NCBI RefSeq assembly: GCF_014252455.1
Contig: NZ_CP060245.1
Coordinates: 260,190-324,189, forward strand
Direction of reading: 5' to 3'
Length of the DNA stretch: 64,000 nt
Source: Blattabacterium cuenoti
GTDB lineage: Bacteria > Bacteroidota > Bacteroidia > Flavobacteriales > Blattabacteriaceae
Both the position numbers and the translations under genes were made by a program. Of this stretch, positions 45,599 to 55,951 are shown one piece after another. Every line of letters begins with the position of its first letter. Positions within the stretch are counted from its first letter, which is position 1. The notes under the pieces were generated by a model that saw only the letters and a list, made by a program, of their open reading frames with translations, ran no database searches and was not told the origin of the DNA.

Positions 45599-47131
45599 TT
45601 ATGTTCTTTTTTCAAAAAAACCATGAAAAATTTTTTTTCTAATTTTTTTCATCAAATTATCTATACGTCGTATACTTTCTTCTTTTCCTACCATTTCAAA
45701 AATAATGAAAAGATCACATCCTTTTAAGTCCCCTACTAAAGCGAAACGAAATAGTTGCATAATTATACGTCGATTTGCTTTGTCTATTTTTTTAAAAATT
45801 AATCGTAAATGTAAAGACGTAAATATAGGAATTTTGGATAAAAAAATTTTATAATGTTCTAATAGATAAAAAGTTTTTTTATGACAAATTTGATGAAAAA
45901 AATTGTATTCATAATAAATAGGAGAAATAAAAAAATAAAAAGAATGTTTCCATATTTCATGAATAAAATAGATCCTATCTATGATTAGATGAAGGACTTT
46001 AGATAAATAATTTTTTTCATAAAAAAGAAAACGTTTTTGTAGTTTAATTTGAAGATAAGAAAGTATTTCTTCTTGTTTTTTATTTAAATATTGTTTATTG
46101 AACCAATTGGCTTTTTTTATGTTAAAATAAACTCCGGATTTATGTACTCTTTCGAAAGAAAAAAAATGAATTAATTCTTTTAAGGAAAAAATTTCTTTGT
46201 TTCCTCCAGGATTCCATCCTAATAAAGCTAACATATTCACAAAAGCTTCTGGAAAATAACCTAATTCTCTATATCCTGGAATAATAGTTTTAGTGTCAGG
46301 GACTTTCCATTGTAAAGGTAATATAGGAAAATCTAATTTTTCTACGTTTCTTTTACTAATTTTTCCTTTTCCATCATTTCTTAATATTAAGGGTAAATGC
46401 GCAAAAATAGGAGTACTCCAACCTAATGCCCGATATAATAAAAGATGTAAAGACATAGAAGGTAACCATTCTTCTCCTCTAATTACATGAGTAATTTTCA
46501 TTAAATGATCGTCGATCGTATTAGCTAAATGATAAGTAGCTCCTCCATTAGATTTTAACAATATTTTATCGTCTAAGTTATCTGTATATACAACGATCTT
46601 TCCACGGATCATATCATGCATATTCAATTTTTCTCCAGGTGTAATTTTCAATCTAATGACATAAGAAGAACCAGAATGCAACTTCATATATAATTGTTTT
46701 TTCGTCATATTTAAGGAATTATTTAAATGCATTCTAATCTTATAATTATAAGAAAAAGTTAATCCCATATTGTGATATTCCTTTCTCTTTTTATGAAGTT
46801 CTTGATCTGTATCAAAAGCATAATAAACATGTCCCTTATCTAAGAGTTTATTGATATAAAAACGATAAATATCTCCCCTTTTAGATTGATAATAAGGATA
46901 ATAATCTCCACCATACCCAGCGCCCTCATCAGGTTCTATCTGACACCATTTTAATGTTTCAAAAATATACGATTCAGAATGAGGGATCCATCTTTTTTTA
47001 TCAGTATCTTCGATTCTAAGTATAAATTTTCCTTTATGTTTTTTAGCAAAAAGATAATTATATAAAGCTGTTCTTATTCCACCTAAATGTAATGGACCTG
47101 TAGGACTAGGAGCAAAACGAACTCTTACCAT
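45599..47131 (-). CDS. gltX: glutamyl-tRNA synthetase
   Basis: Class I synthetase of 510 residues. The HIGH-like motif is FAPSPTGPLHLGGIRTALYNYLFA near the N-terminus, and the KMSKS-like motif is KGKISKRN (about 252-259). FILRIEDTDKKR, GATYHLANTIDDHLMKITHVIRGEEWL and GWNPGGNKEIF are typical. The C-terminal anticodon domain is helical and diverged, ending GFFEKRT. Length is normal for Bacteroidota. Three tRNA genes found in this window (Gln, His, Asp) depend on other synthetases, of which only hisS is present. Confidence 0.97.
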   Translation of the reverse strand: MVRVRFAPSPTGPLHLGGIRTALYNYLFAKKHKGKFILRIEDTDKKRWIPHSESYIFETLKWCQIEPDEGAGYGGDYYPYYQSKRGDIYRFYINKLLDKGHVYYAFDTDQELHKKRKEYHNMGLTFSYNYKIRMHLNNSLNMTKKQLYMKLHSGSSYVIRLKITPGEKLNMHDMIRGKIVVYTDNLDDKILLKSNGGATYHLANTIDDHLMKITHVIRGEEWLPSMSLHLLLYRALGWSTPIFAHLPLILRNDGKGKISKRNVEKLDFPILPLQWKVPDTKTIIPGYRELGYFPEAFVNMLALLGWNPGGNKEIFSLKELIHFFSFERVHKSGVYFNIKKANWFNKQYLNKKQEEILSYLQIKLQKRFLFYEKNYLSKVLHLIIDRIYFIHEIWKHSFYFFISPIYYEYNFFHQICHKKTFYLLEHYKIFLSKIPIFTSLHLRLIFKKIDKANRRIIMQLFRFALVGDLKGCDLFIIFEMVGKEESIRRIDNLMKKIRKKIFHGFFEKRT

Positions 47132-47146
47132 ATTAGAATTATTACT

Positions 47147-48544
47147 TTATTTTCCAATACAAAATTGAGAAAAAATATTTTTTAAGATATCCTCATTGGT
47201 TATTTTTCCTGTAATCTCTCCTAGATAACGCAAAGATTCTTTGATATGTATAGAGACTAAATCTTCTGGTAATTTTTTATTTAAAGCATCATGAGCCAGT
47301 AAAACTTCTTTTAATGCTTTTTTTAAAGCTTCATAATGTCTATATTGTGTCACAATAATATTTTTATCTTTTAATTGATCAATAAAAAACTTACTTAAAG
47401 TATCAAGTATTTTTTTTATTCCTTGATTATGTTTTGCAGAAATTTTAAAAAAATCAGTTTCCATTGATTTTAGTAGTTTATCAAAGTCTTTAAAAGAGGA
47501 TATATCCGATTTATTAGCAATAGCTATAATTTTTTTCATGGGATACTTATCATGAAGAATTTTAATTTCTTGAATAATTTTTTTCTGTTTTTTTTTATTA
47601 AAAGCCTCAAAAAGATATAAAATTACTGAAGATTCTTGGATTTTTTCCATAGTTTTTATCACCCCCATTTTTTCTATAGGATTTTTTGTTTCCCTAATTC
47701 CTGCAGTATCTATAAAATGAAAATGAATTCCATTCCAAATGACTTCCCCTTCTATACTATCTCTAGTTGTTCCTTCTATGGGAGAGATTATCGAACGGTT
47801 TTCCTGAATGATAGAATTAAATAAGGTCGATTTCCCTACATTAGTTTCTCCAATAATAACTACATAAATTCCTTTTTTTATCGCATTTCCTAATGAAAAC
47901 GATTTAATTAAATATTTTAAAGTTTTTTCTAAATTTTTTAAAAATTCAATCAATTCTGATCTTTTTGAAAAGATTACATCTTCTTCAGAAAAATCTAATT
48001 TGAGTTCTATAATAGATGCAAAATCTAATAACTTTTTTCTTAAATTTTTAATAGTATTCGTTAAGTTTCCTTTAATTTGTTGAAAAGATATTTGATGAAA
48101 ATATTGATTATCAGATGAAATTAAGTCTGATATAGCTTCTGCTTGTGATAAATCCATTTTTTTGTTTAAAAATGCACGTAATGTAAATTCTCCCGGACGA
48201 GCCAAACGAATTCCTTTTCTAATAAGCAATTGCAAAATATTTTTTTGTATATAATAAGATCCATGACAAGATATCTCTATCATATTTTCTCCTGTATAAG
48301 AATAAGGAGATCTAAATATAGAAACCAATACTTGATCTAAATAATCTTTATTATTATCTACAATATACCCTAGATGAATAGTATGTGTAGATTGATTTTC
48401 TAATTTTTTTCCATTTTTAACGGAAATAAAAATATTTTCCACCGTGGATATAGAATGATATCCAGAAATACGAATGACAGAGATCGCACTGTATCCCATA
48501 GGAGGAGTCGCCAAAGCAACAATGGTATCATCATCTAATAACAT
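47147..48544 (-). CDS. mnmE: tRNA modification GTPase MnmE (TrmE)
   Basis: With MnmG it places carboxymethylaminomethyl groups on U34 of certain tRNAs. The 465 residues begin DTIVALATPPMGYSAISVIRISG, the THF-binding N-domain. The GTPase domain has GETNVGKSTLFNSII, EGTTRDSIEG and IDTAGIRETKNPIE, then NKSD. The protein ends FSQFCIGK, the CxGK motif essential for catalysis. All parts are intact. The start is separated from the divergent prmC by 45 bases. Confidence 0.97.
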   Translation of the reverse strand: MLLDDDTIVALATPPMGYSAISVIRISGYHSISTVENIFISVKNGKKLENQSTHTIHLGYIVDNNKDYLDQVLVSIFRSPYSYTGENMIEISCHGSYYIQKNILQLLIRKGIRLARPGEFTLRAFLNKKMDLSQAEAISDLISSDNQYFHQISFQQIKGNLTNTIKNLRKKLLDFASIIELKLDFSEEDVIFSKRSELIEFLKNLEKTLKYLIKSFSLGNAIKKGIYVVIIGETNVGKSTLFNSIIQENRSIISPIEGTTRDSIEGEVIWNGIHFHFIDTAGIRETKNPIEKMGVIKTMEKIQESSVILYLFEAFNKKKQKKIIQEIKILHDKYPMKKIIAIANKSDISSFKDFDKLLKSMETDFFKISAKHNQGIKKILDTLSKFFIDQLKDKNIIVTQYRHYEALKKALKEVLLAHDALNKKLPEDLVSIHIKESLRYLGEITGKITNEDILKNIFSQFCIGK

Positions 48545-48589
48545 ATAATTAAAAAATAAGTATTTTTTTTTTAATTCATAATTTATTGT

Positions 48590-49495
48590 ATGATCTATAT
48601 AGATAAATTTTTACATTTATTTTATGATACTCTTAAAAAAATATATCCAGAATATAAGGAATTAGAAAGTATCTTTTTTTTACTAATGACCCACATTTTT
48701 AAATGTAATAAAACGAAAATTATCTTAAAATTAAGTAAAAAAGAAAAAATAGATGATTACATTTACAAAAAATTAATAAAAAAATTATGGGAGTTAAAAA
48801 AAAATAGACCTATTCAGTATGTCATTGGATATGCATATTTTTTTGGTATGAATTTTATAGTTAATGAAAAAGTATTTATTCCAAGACCAGAAACGGAAGA
48901 ACTTGTCTCGTGGATATTACAAGATATAATAAAAATAAACAATTGTAGGAAAAAGGTACAAATATTTGATCTTGGAACTGGAAGTGGATGTATCGCTATT
49001 ACTTTTAAAAAAAAACTTTATAATAAATGCCATATTCATGCTATAGATTTTTCTAATGAAGCCCTTTCGATAGCAAAAAAAAATGCCCAACTACATCATG
49101 TAAAAATTTTTTTTAGAAAAGTGAATATATTACGAAATTTGATTTCTATTCCAATACTTAAAAATTCTATAAATATACTCGTAAGTAATCCTCCTTATAT
49201 CATAAAATCAGAAAAAAAATTTTTACATCCTAATATTATTCAATATGAACCTTTTCAAGCTTTATTTGTTCCGGATAATAATCCATTCATTTTTTATAAA
49301 AAAATTCTTTTTTGGGGGAAGAAAATGTTTACAGGAGTATTATATGTTTATTTTGAAATAAATCAATTTTTTTCTTTAGATATTCTTATTAATTTTTTAA
49401 AAAAAAAAATAGGTGGGATGTATAAACTAGAAATTAGAAAAGATTTTCAAGGTTTTTTACGAATGATTCGTATTATCCTATATAATGAAAATTAA
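48590..49495 (+). CDS. prmC: peptide chain release factor N5-glutamine methyltransferase PrmC (HemK)
   Basis: Methylates the GGQ glutamine of RF1 and RF2. The 301-residue frame shows the N-terminal helical domain, then KVFIPRPETEELVSWIL, motif I IFDLGTGSGCIAI, and the NPPY motif in ILVSNPPYIIKSE. VPDNNPFIFYKKI and YFEINQFF correspond to the later motifs. The C-terminus KDFQGFLRMI fits the family (usually KDLxGxxR). It shares a short divergent region with mnmE and leads into ligA, 30 bases downstream. Confidence 0.95.
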   Translation: MIYIDKFLHLFYDTLKKIYPEYKELESIFFLLMTHIFKCNKTKIILKLSKKEKIDDYIYKKLIKKLWELKKNRPIQYVIGYAYFFGMNFIVNEKVFIPRPETEELVSWILQDIIKINNCRKKVQIFDLGTGSGCIAITFKKKLYNKCHIHAIDFSNEALSIAKKNAQLHHVKIFFRKVNILRNLISIPILKNSINILVSNPPYIIKSEKKFLHPNIIQYEPFQALFVPDNNPFIFYKKILFWGKKMFTGVLYVYFEINQFFSLDILINFLKKKIGGMYKLEIRKDFQGFLRMIRIILYNEN

Positions 49496-49525
49496 AATAA
49501 TAACAAAAGACACACACAATATATA

Positions 49526-51532
49526 ATGGATCATCATAATATAAAAAAAAAAATACATAAATTAAGAAAAGAATTATCAGAATATAATTATCAATATTAT
49601 ATGATGGATCATTCTGAGATATCTGATTACGATTTTGATCAAAAATTAAAAAAATTATTTTTTTTAGAGAAAAAATATCCAGAATTTTATGATCCTACAT
49701 CCCCAACACTAAGAATAGGTGTAGATAATACTTCATATAATGATCCCATACATCATCAATATAAAATGTATTCTCTTAAAAATACTTATTCTAAGAAAGA
49801 ATTCATCATTTGGAAAAAACGTATCAAAAAATACATTTCTTCTTTTTCTTTGATCTGTGAATTAAAATATGATGGAGTATCCATTAATTTAATTTATAAA
49901 AATGGGTTTTTAACTCATGCTGGTACTAGGGGAGATGGAATAAAAGGGGAAAATGTTACAGAAAATGTACGAACCATACCATCCATTCCCTTACAATTAA
50001 GGGGAAATAAATATCCTCCATATCTTGAAATACGTGGAGAAATTTTTCTTTCTAAAAAAAATTTTATATACATTAATAAAAAACGCATAAAAAGTGGAAA
50101 AAACCCTTATTCTCATCCCAGAAATACGGCTAGTGGAACCTTAAAAATGAAAAATACTCAAGAAGTGTATAAAAGAAGTCTTTCTTGTATTGTATACACA
50201 GTAATAGGAAATCATTTACCCTTCCATACACAAAATAAATCTTTTCAATATCTACAAAATTGGGGGTTTAAAGTTCCAAAAAAGTTCATTCTTGGTTTTA
50301 AAAATAAGGATATATTCCAATATATAGACTATTGGAATAAATGGAAACATCTACTTTCCTACCATATTGATGGTATCGTTATTAAAGTTAATGAATACAA
50401 AAACCAATCCATTTTAGGATACACTAATAAATATCCCCGTTGGGCGATTGCTTATAAATTTAAACAAAAATTATCGGAAACTAACTTATTAAAGTTAAAA
50501 TTTCAAGTCGGTCGTACTGGAATCATTACTCCTGTGGCCCATGTACGTCCTATAAAAATTTCTGGAACAAAAATAAAAAAAGTGGCCCTTTATAATGATC
50601 ATTTTATACAAAAAATGGGAATCCATTATGGAGATACTCTTTTATTAGAAAAAGGAGGAAATATTATTCCAAAAGTCACAAAAGTAAATGTAAAAAAAAG
50701 ATTAAAAAATGCCTATCCTATCAATTTTTTAAAAAAATGTCCATCATGTGATCACCTTTTAACAAAAAATAAGAAATTTTTTTTCTGTAAAAATAAAAAT
50801 TGTCCTTCTCAAAAAAGAAAAAAAATACAACATTTTGTTAGTGAAAAAGCCATGAATATCAAAGGAATTGGAAAAAAAATGATTAAAAAACTATATCAAA
50901 AAGGTTATTTATCTGAAATAACAGATTTATATAAATTAAAAAGTGAGGATTTTATTAAAATATATGGAGTTAAAAAAAAATTAACTGATGTTTTATTAAA
51001 AAATATCGAAAAATCTAAATACAATTCCTATCATAGACTTATATATGCTTTAGGAATTCCTCATGTAGGCGAATATATTTCTAAAAAATTAACAGAACAT
51101 TTTGTCAATATACATTTTTTAATATCTGCATCTTATGATCATTTAACCTCCATTTTAGGTATAGGAAAAAAAATTGCAGAAAGTATAAAAACTTATTTTT
51201 CTATTGATAAAAATAAGAATTTAGTGGAAAAAATAATCCAATATGGGGTTAATTTTACCCAGTATCCTATAAACAAAAAATTTTATCCTCTTGAAGGAAA
51301 ATCTTTTGTATTTACAGGTAAATTATCTCATATGACCCGTAATATAGCTAAAAATAAAGTAGAAAGTTTAGGTGGAAGAGTATTTAATACTGTAAATAAT
51401 AAAATTCATTTTATTGTTGTTGGAAAAAATTTTGGGTCAAAATTAGAAAAATGTATGAAAAAAAAGAATATAAAAATTTTAAATGAAGATATTTTTATGA
51501 AGATAATTGAACATAAAAAAAAAGAAAAATAA
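49526..51532 (+). CDS. ligA: NAD-dependent DNA ligase
   Basis: Seals nicks with NAD+. The 668 residues include domain Ia (YYMMDHSEISDYDFDQ), the adenylation motif CELKYDGVSINLIY with the nucleophilic Lys, GTRGDGIKGENVTENVRTIPSIPLQL, the OB fold, the four-Cys zinc finger (CPSCDH...CKNKNCPSQ), helix-hairpin-helix repeats and a C-terminal BRCT domain (about 590-660, GKSFVFTGKLSHMTRNIAKNKVESLGG). Complete. NAD+ dependence links replication to the NAD salvage genes pnuC and nadD in this window. Confidence 0.98.
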   Translation: MDHHNIKKKIHKLRKELSEYNYQYYMMDHSEISDYDFDQKLKKLFFLEKKYPEFYDPTSPTLRIGVDNTSYNDPIHHQYKMYSLKNTYSKKEFIIWKKRIKKYISSFSLICELKYDGVSINLIYKNGFLTHAGTRGDGIKGENVTENVRTIPSIPLQLRGNKYPPYLEIRGEIFLSKKNFIYINKKRIKSGKNPYSHPRNTASGTLKMKNTQEVYKRSLSCIVYTVIGNHLPFHTQNKSFQYLQNWGFKVPKKFILGFKNKDIFQYIDYWNKWKHLLSYHIDGIVIKVNEYKNQSILGYTNKYPRWAIAYKFKQKLSETNLLKLKFQVGRTGIITPVAHVRPIKISGTKIKKVALYNDHFIQKMGIHYGDTLLLEKGGNIIPKVTKVNVKKRLKNAYPINFLKKCPSCDHLLTKNKKFFFCKNKNCPSQKRKKIQHFVSEKAMNIKGIGKKMIKKLYQKGYLSEITDLYKLKSEDFIKIYGVKKKLTDVLLKNIEKSKYNSYHRLIYALGIPHVGEYISKKLTEHFVNIHFLISASYDHLTSILGIGKKIAESIKTYFSIDKNKNLVEKIIQYGVNFTQYPINKKFYPLEGKSFVFTGKLSHMTRNIAKNKVESLGGRVFNTVNNKIHFIVVGKNFGSKLEKCMKKKNIKILNEDIFMKIIEHKKKEK

Positions 51533-51580
51533 AACCCATTGAAACATAATATTAAATAATCATTTGAAAAAAAAAGTAGT

Positions 51581-51602
51581 CCATATGTATGGTTTTTTTT
51601 TT
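51581..51602 (+). terminator. candidate intrinsic terminator after ligA
   Basis: Four-base arms CCAT/ATGG enclose ATGT and are followed by ten T at 51593-51602, about 50 bases after the ligA stop. The stem is short, so this is only a candidate. The whole gap 51533-51716 before lon has no reading frame worth reporting. Confidence 0.4.
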
Positions 51603-51716
51603 CATATAGAAAACAGTATATTTAATTTTTAGTTGGTAATTCTTTTTTATATATTTTTTTTTATAAAAAGGAATTAATCATTATTTGCATCATTTAAGTA
51701 AGAAATCTATTTTTTT

Positions 51717-54119
51717 ATGTTACTAAAAAATATATTTACTGAATCTGGATTCGAGTCTGAAGCAGAATTTATCCCTTTAATGAGTCAAGATGAAGAAGAT
51801 CAGCTTCTTAAAGATGATATTCCTGAACAATTATGTATCTTAACAGTAAGAAATATGGTTTTGTATTCTGGTATAGTTTTTCCTATTATAGCAGGAAAAA
51901 GTGGATCTATACAATTATTACAAGATGCTTATGGATTAGATAAAACGGTTGGAGTATTAACACAGAAAAATTCTGTTATAGAAAATATTAGTGAAAAAGA
52001 TTTGTACTCTATAGGAACTGTAGCTAAAATATTGAAATTATTAAAAATGCCTGATGGAAATACTACGGTAATTTTACAAGGAAAAAGAAGATTTAAAGTA
52101 AACCGTTTTATTCAAAAAGATCCCTATTTTAAAGCAGAAATTCTAGCTTTAGAAGAAAATAAACCTTCCTGTAAGGATAAAGAATATATGGCTTTAGTAG
52201 AATCTATTAAAGAGATCGCCATAAAAATTATTCAGGATAATCCAAATATTCCATCAGAAGCTAGTATTGCTATTCGTAATATAGAAAGTCCATCTTTTTT
52301 AATCAATTTTGTAGCTGCTAATATGAATTTAGCGACTAGAGATAAACAAAAATTGTTAGAGTACGATGATTTAAAAAAAAGAGCAATGGAGACGCTACGT
52401 TTTTTGAATGTAGAACATCAACAAATAAAATTAAAAAACGACATTCAATCTAGAGTTCGTAGTGATATGGATCAGCAACAAAGAGAATATTTTCTCCATC
52501 AACAAATTAAAGCAATACAAGAAGAATTAGGGGATATTTCTTATGAAAAAGAAATTGACGAAATGCGTGCTAAAGCTTCCAGAAAAAAATGGCCTAAAGA
52601 GGCTAAAAAACAGTTCGATAGAGAACTACTAAAAATGCAAAGAACGAATCCTCAAATGCCAGAATATACGGTACAAAGAAATTATTTAGAATTGATGATT
52701 GATCTCCCATGGGGGAGATATTCAAAAGATAGTTTTGATTTAGAATTTTCCCAGAAAATATTGGATAGAGATCATTACGGATTAGAAAAAGTAAAAGAAC
52801 GTATTATAGAATATTTAGCTGTCTTAAAATTAAGAGGAGATATGCGTTCTCCTATTCTATGTTTTTATGGCCCACCTGGAGTAGGAAAAACATCTTTAGG
52901 AAGATCTATAGCAACTGCATTAAAAAGAAAATATGTTCGTGTTTCTTTAGGTGGATTACACGATGAGTCTGAAATACGTGGACATAGAAGGACTTATATT
53001 GGAGCTATGCCAGGACGTCTATTACAATCTATCCGAAAAGTAGGAACTTCTAATCCTGTTTTTGTTATTGATGAAATTGATAAAATGGGTTTAGGAACAA
53101 ATGGAGATCCTTCATCTGCAATGTTAGAAGTTTTAGATCCGGAACAAAATACTTCTTTTTATGATAATTTTTTGGAAATGGGTTATGATTTATCCAAAGT
53201 ATTGTTTATTGCTACAGCTAATTCACTTTCTAATATTCAACCAGCACTGATAGATAGAATGGAGGTTATAGAAATGAATGGGTATACGGTAGAGGAAAAA
53301 ACCCAAATTGTAAAAAAACATATACTTACTAAACAATTGAAAGAAAATGGATTAAAAAAATCGGATTTAATACTTGGGAATCAAGAAATTGAAAAGGTGA
53401 TTGAGAGTTATACCAGAGAATCTGGGTTAAGAACTTTAGAAAAAAATATCGCTAAATTAGCACGTAATGCCGCTAAGCATATTGCTATGGATAAAAAATA
53501 TGTCAAACGTTTAAGTATTGAAAAAATAGAGGAAATTCTTGGCATACCTAATGATCCAGATCGTTATGAAGCAAATAATGTCCCAGGTGTAGTGACCGGG
53601 TTAGCTTGGACTCATTTTGGAGGAGATATTTTATATATTGAATCCATTTTATCTAAGGGAAAAGGTCATTTAAGTATTACCGGAAATTTAGGAGATGTTA
53701 TGAAAGAATCTGCAACAATAGCTTTACAATATATTAAAGCTCATTATGAGGAATTTCATATTGATCCTAAAATGTTTGAAGAAAAAAATGTACATGTACA
53801 TGTTCCGGAAGGAGCAGTTCCTAAAGATGGACCATCTGCAGGAATTACTATGTTAACTTCCTTAGTATCCAGTTACACTAAAAGAAAATTAAGACCTCAT
53901 TTAGCTATGACCGGTGAAATAACTTTAAGAGGAAAGGTTTTGCCTGTAGGAGGTATTAAAGAGAAAATTTTAGCTGCTAAACGGGCTAATATCAAAGAAA
54001 TTATTCTTTCACAGGATAATAAAAAAGATGTAGAAGAAATTCAACAAGATCACTTAAAAGGATTAACTTTTGATTATGTTAGAGATATGAATGATGTTAT
54101 TCATTTATCCCTTAAATAG
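51717..54119 (+). CDS. lon: ATP-dependent protease La (Lon)
   Basis: 800 residues, normal for Bacteroidota. An N-terminal LON substrate domain starts LCILTVRNMVLYSGIVFPII; the AAA+ domain has Walker A YGPPGVGKTSLGRSIA and Walker B VFVIDEIDKMG; the protease domain carries the serine in PKDGPSAGITMLTSL and the catalytic Lys in GGIKEKILAAKRA. Degrades misfolded and regulatory proteins in the cytoplasm. Quality control may matter here, since slippage at homopolymers would yield truncated proteins. The ATG at 51717 follows a 184-base gap, one of the longer leaders in the window. Confidence 0.98.
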   Translation: MLLKNIFTESGFESEAEFIPLMSQDEEDQLLKDDIPEQLCILTVRNMVLYSGIVFPIIAGKSGSIQLLQDAYGLDKTVGVLTQKNSVIENISEKDLYSIGTVAKILKLLKMPDGNTTVILQGKRRFKVNRFIQKDPYFKAEILALEENKPSCKDKEYMALVESIKEIAIKIIQDNPNIPSEASIAIRNIESPSFLINFVAANMNLATRDKQKLLEYDDLKKRAMETLRFLNVEHQQIKLKNDIQSRVRSDMDQQQREYFLHQQIKAIQEELGDISYEKEIDEMRAKASRKKWPKEAKKQFDRELLKMQRTNPQMPEYTVQRNYLELMIDLPWGRYSKDSFDLEFSQKILDRDHYGLEKVKERIIEYLAVLKLRGDMRSPILCFYGPPGVGKTSLGRSIATALKRKYVRVSLGGLHDESEIRGHRRTYIGAMPGRLLQSIRKVGTSNPVFVIDEIDKMGLGTNGDPSSAMLEVLDPEQNTSFYDNFLEMGYDLSKVLFIATANSLSNIQPALIDRMEVIEMNGYTVEEKTQIVKKHILTKQLKENGLKKSDLILGNQEIEKVIESYTRESGLRTLEKNIAKLARNAAKHIAMDKKYVKRLSIEKIEEILGIPNDPDRYEANNVPGVVTGLAWTHFGGDILYIESILSKGKGHLSITGNLGDVMKESATIALQYIKAHYEEFHIDPKMFEEKNVHVHVPEGAVPKDGPSAGITMLTSLVSSYTKRKLRPHLAMTGEITLRGKVLPVGGIKEKILAAKRANIKEIILSQDNKKDVEEIQQDHLKGLTFDYVRDMNDVIHLSLK

Positions 54120-54158
54120 GAAATGTTATCGTTGACTTATTAATTCATAAAAAAAAAA

Positions 54159-55376
54159 ATGAAGGATCCCATTCATAGAGAACAGTTAATCCAACTAGGA
54201 AATAAATACGGAACTCCACTTTATATATATGATTCTGAGATTATAGAGAAACAATATATAAAAATGAAAAAGGCTTTTAGTAGCGTGAAAAATTTAAAAA
54301 TTTTTTATGCTTGTAAAGCAAATACTAATTTAAATGTTTTAAAATTTTTACAAAAATTGGGAAGTGGATTAGATACCGTATCCATTCAAGAAGTAGAAAT
54401 AGGTTTAAAAGCTGGTTTTACTTCAAAAAATATTATATTTACCCCTAATTGTGTTTCTATAAAAGAAATAAAAAAAGCGGTTCACTTCGGAGTTAGAATT
54501 AACATTGACAATTTATCTATTTTAGAACAATTTGGAGGAGAATATCCAGATTATCCGGTAGGAATCAGAATTAATCCACATATTATGGCAGGAGGAAATT
54601 ATAAAATTTCAGTTGGTCATATAGATTCTAAATTCGGAATATCTTACTATCAAATTCCTCATATGAAAAGAATATTAAAAAATACAGGACTTCAAATAGA
54701 GGGATTTCATATGCATACAGGGTCTGATATATCAAATATTGAATATTTTTTACAAGGATCAAAAATTTTATATAAAATAGCTATGGATTTTCCAAACCTA
54801 GATTATATTGATTTTGGAAGTGGTTTTAAAGTATCTTATAAAAAAAATGATATCCAAACGGATCTGACTTTTTTAAGTAATTATATGATAGAAAAATTTC
54901 AATATTTTTGTAAAAATTATGGAAAAATAGTTACTTTAATCTTGGAACCAGGAAAATTTTTGGTTAGTGAATCTGGATATTTTTTAGTTAATGTTAATGT
55001 GATTAAACAGACAACTTCTACCGTATTTGCTGGAGTGGATTCTGGTTTTAATCATTTTATTCGTCCTATGTTTTATGAAGCTTATCATGGAATTGAAAAT
55101 ATTTCTAATCCTAACGGACGGTTTCGTTTTTACACAGTAGTAGGATATATTTGTGAATCGGATACTTTTGGATTAAATCGTAAAATTTCAGAAATTCGTG
55201 AAGGAGATATTTTATGCATTAAAAATGCGGGAGCTTATTGTTATTCTATGTCCTCTAATTATAATTCACGTTATAGACCTTCTGAAGTAATGATTTTCAA
55301 TGGAAAAGATTTTCTGATCAGAAGAAGAGAAAACATGAAAGATATACTTAGAAATATTATAGAAATACAAATATAA
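54159..55376 (+). CDS. lysA: diaminopimelate decarboxylase
   Basis: Final step of lysine synthesis, also depleting meso-DAP for peptidoglycan. The fold III PLP enzyme of 405 residues has the PLP lysine in FYACKANTNLNVLKFL, GSGLDTVSIQEVE, IRINPH, SKFGIS, GFHMHTGSDIS, DFGSGFKV and EPGKFLVSESGYFLV, and the C-terminal CESDTFGLNRKI (Cys at the dimer active site) and NAGAYCYSMSSNYNSR. All residues appear intact. Lysine is an essential amino acid for the insect host. tRNA-Ser follows five bases after the stop. Confidence 0.97.
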   Translation: MKDPIHREQLIQLGNKYGTPLYIYDSEIIEKQYIKMKKAFSSVKNLKIFYACKANTNLNVLKFLQKLGSGLDTVSIQEVEIGLKAGFTSKNIIFTPNCVSIKEIKKAVHFGVRINIDNLSILEQFGGEYPDYPVGIRINPHIMAGGNYKISVGHIDSKFGISYYQIPHMKRILKNTGLQIEGFHMHTGSDISNIEYFLQGSKILYKIAMDFPNLDYIDFGSGFKVSYKKNDIQTDLTFLSNYMIEKFQYFCKNYGKIVTLILEPGKFLVSESGYFLVNVNVIKQTTSTVFAGVDSGFNHFIRPMFYEAYHGIENISNPNGRFRFYTVVGYICESDTFGLNRKISEIREGDILCIKNAGAYCYSMSSNYNSRYRPSEVMIFNGKDFLIRRRENMKDILRNIIEIQI

Positions 55377-55380
55377 AAAT

Positions 55381-55465
55381 GGAGAGATGGCAGAGTGGTT
55401 AATTGCGGCGGTCTTGAAAACCGTTGAGGGTTATTCCTCCGGGGGTTCGAATCCCTCTCTCTCCG
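55381..55465 (+). tRNA. tRNA-Ser (UGA)
   Basis: Acceptor arms GGAGAGA/TCTCTCC, anticodon stem GCGGT/ACCGT with loop CTTGAAA giving TGA, a long variable arm (GAGGGTTATTCCTCC) as expected for serine, and T arm GGGGGTTCGAATCCCTC. The length is 85 bases; no CCA is encoded. Confidence 0.96.
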
Positions 55466-55485
55466 TTGTTTTTTTTTATTTATTA

Positions 55486-55950
55486 TTATAAGGGATCAAA
55501 GGAAATATATAATTGATCTTTATTATTATTATCATACACATCCACATACATGGGCTTGGTATCCTTTTTTTTTATAAAATATTTAAAAGATATTTGATCA
55601 TTTTTTGTAACTGGAATTTTTAAAAAAATATTTCTTTTTAAATATAATAGTTTTTTTTCCTCTTTTAGTAAATCTTTCAAAGAAATTTTATATTTTAAAA
55701 AATTATTAATAAATATATCTATTTCATCAATTTTTACACTAGTATTTTTTTTTTTATCCTGAAGATTTATCCATATTTTATTCCCCCATATGATCAATTT
55801 TCCATCTACAGGAACTTTTATTTTACTAGGGATAATCATCATATGAAAAAATGGTTTTTTCTCCTTACTTTTGTAATTTTTTTCTAAATTTTCGTCATTA
55901 CAGGAAAAAAATAACAAAAAAAATAGAAAAAGTAATTTTTTTTTTATCAT
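55486..55950 (-). CDS. putative lipoprotein of unknown function
   Basis: A 154-residue protein with a type II signal: basic MIKKK, hydrophobic FLFFLLFF and lipobox FFSC (Cys17). The rest is a basic, beta-rich domain starting near IPSKIKVPVDGKLIIWG, with repeated KKxxL patterns. No family was recognised. It would be anchored to the outer or inner membrane through a lipidated Cys. Its complete upstream region (from 55951) is the 25-bp tandem repeat that overlaps metG, so its expression may depend on metG read-through. The stop is 20 bases from the convergent tRNA-Ser. Confidence 0.75.
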   Translation of the reverse strand: MIKKKLLFLFFLLFFSCNDENLEKNYKSKEKKPFFHMMIIPSKIKVPVDGKLIIWGNKIWINLQDKKKNTSVKIDEIDIFINNFLKYKISLKDLLKEEKKLLYLKRNIFLKIPVTKNDQISFKYFIKKKDTKPMYVDVYDNNNKDQLYISFDPL

Positions 55951-55951
55951 A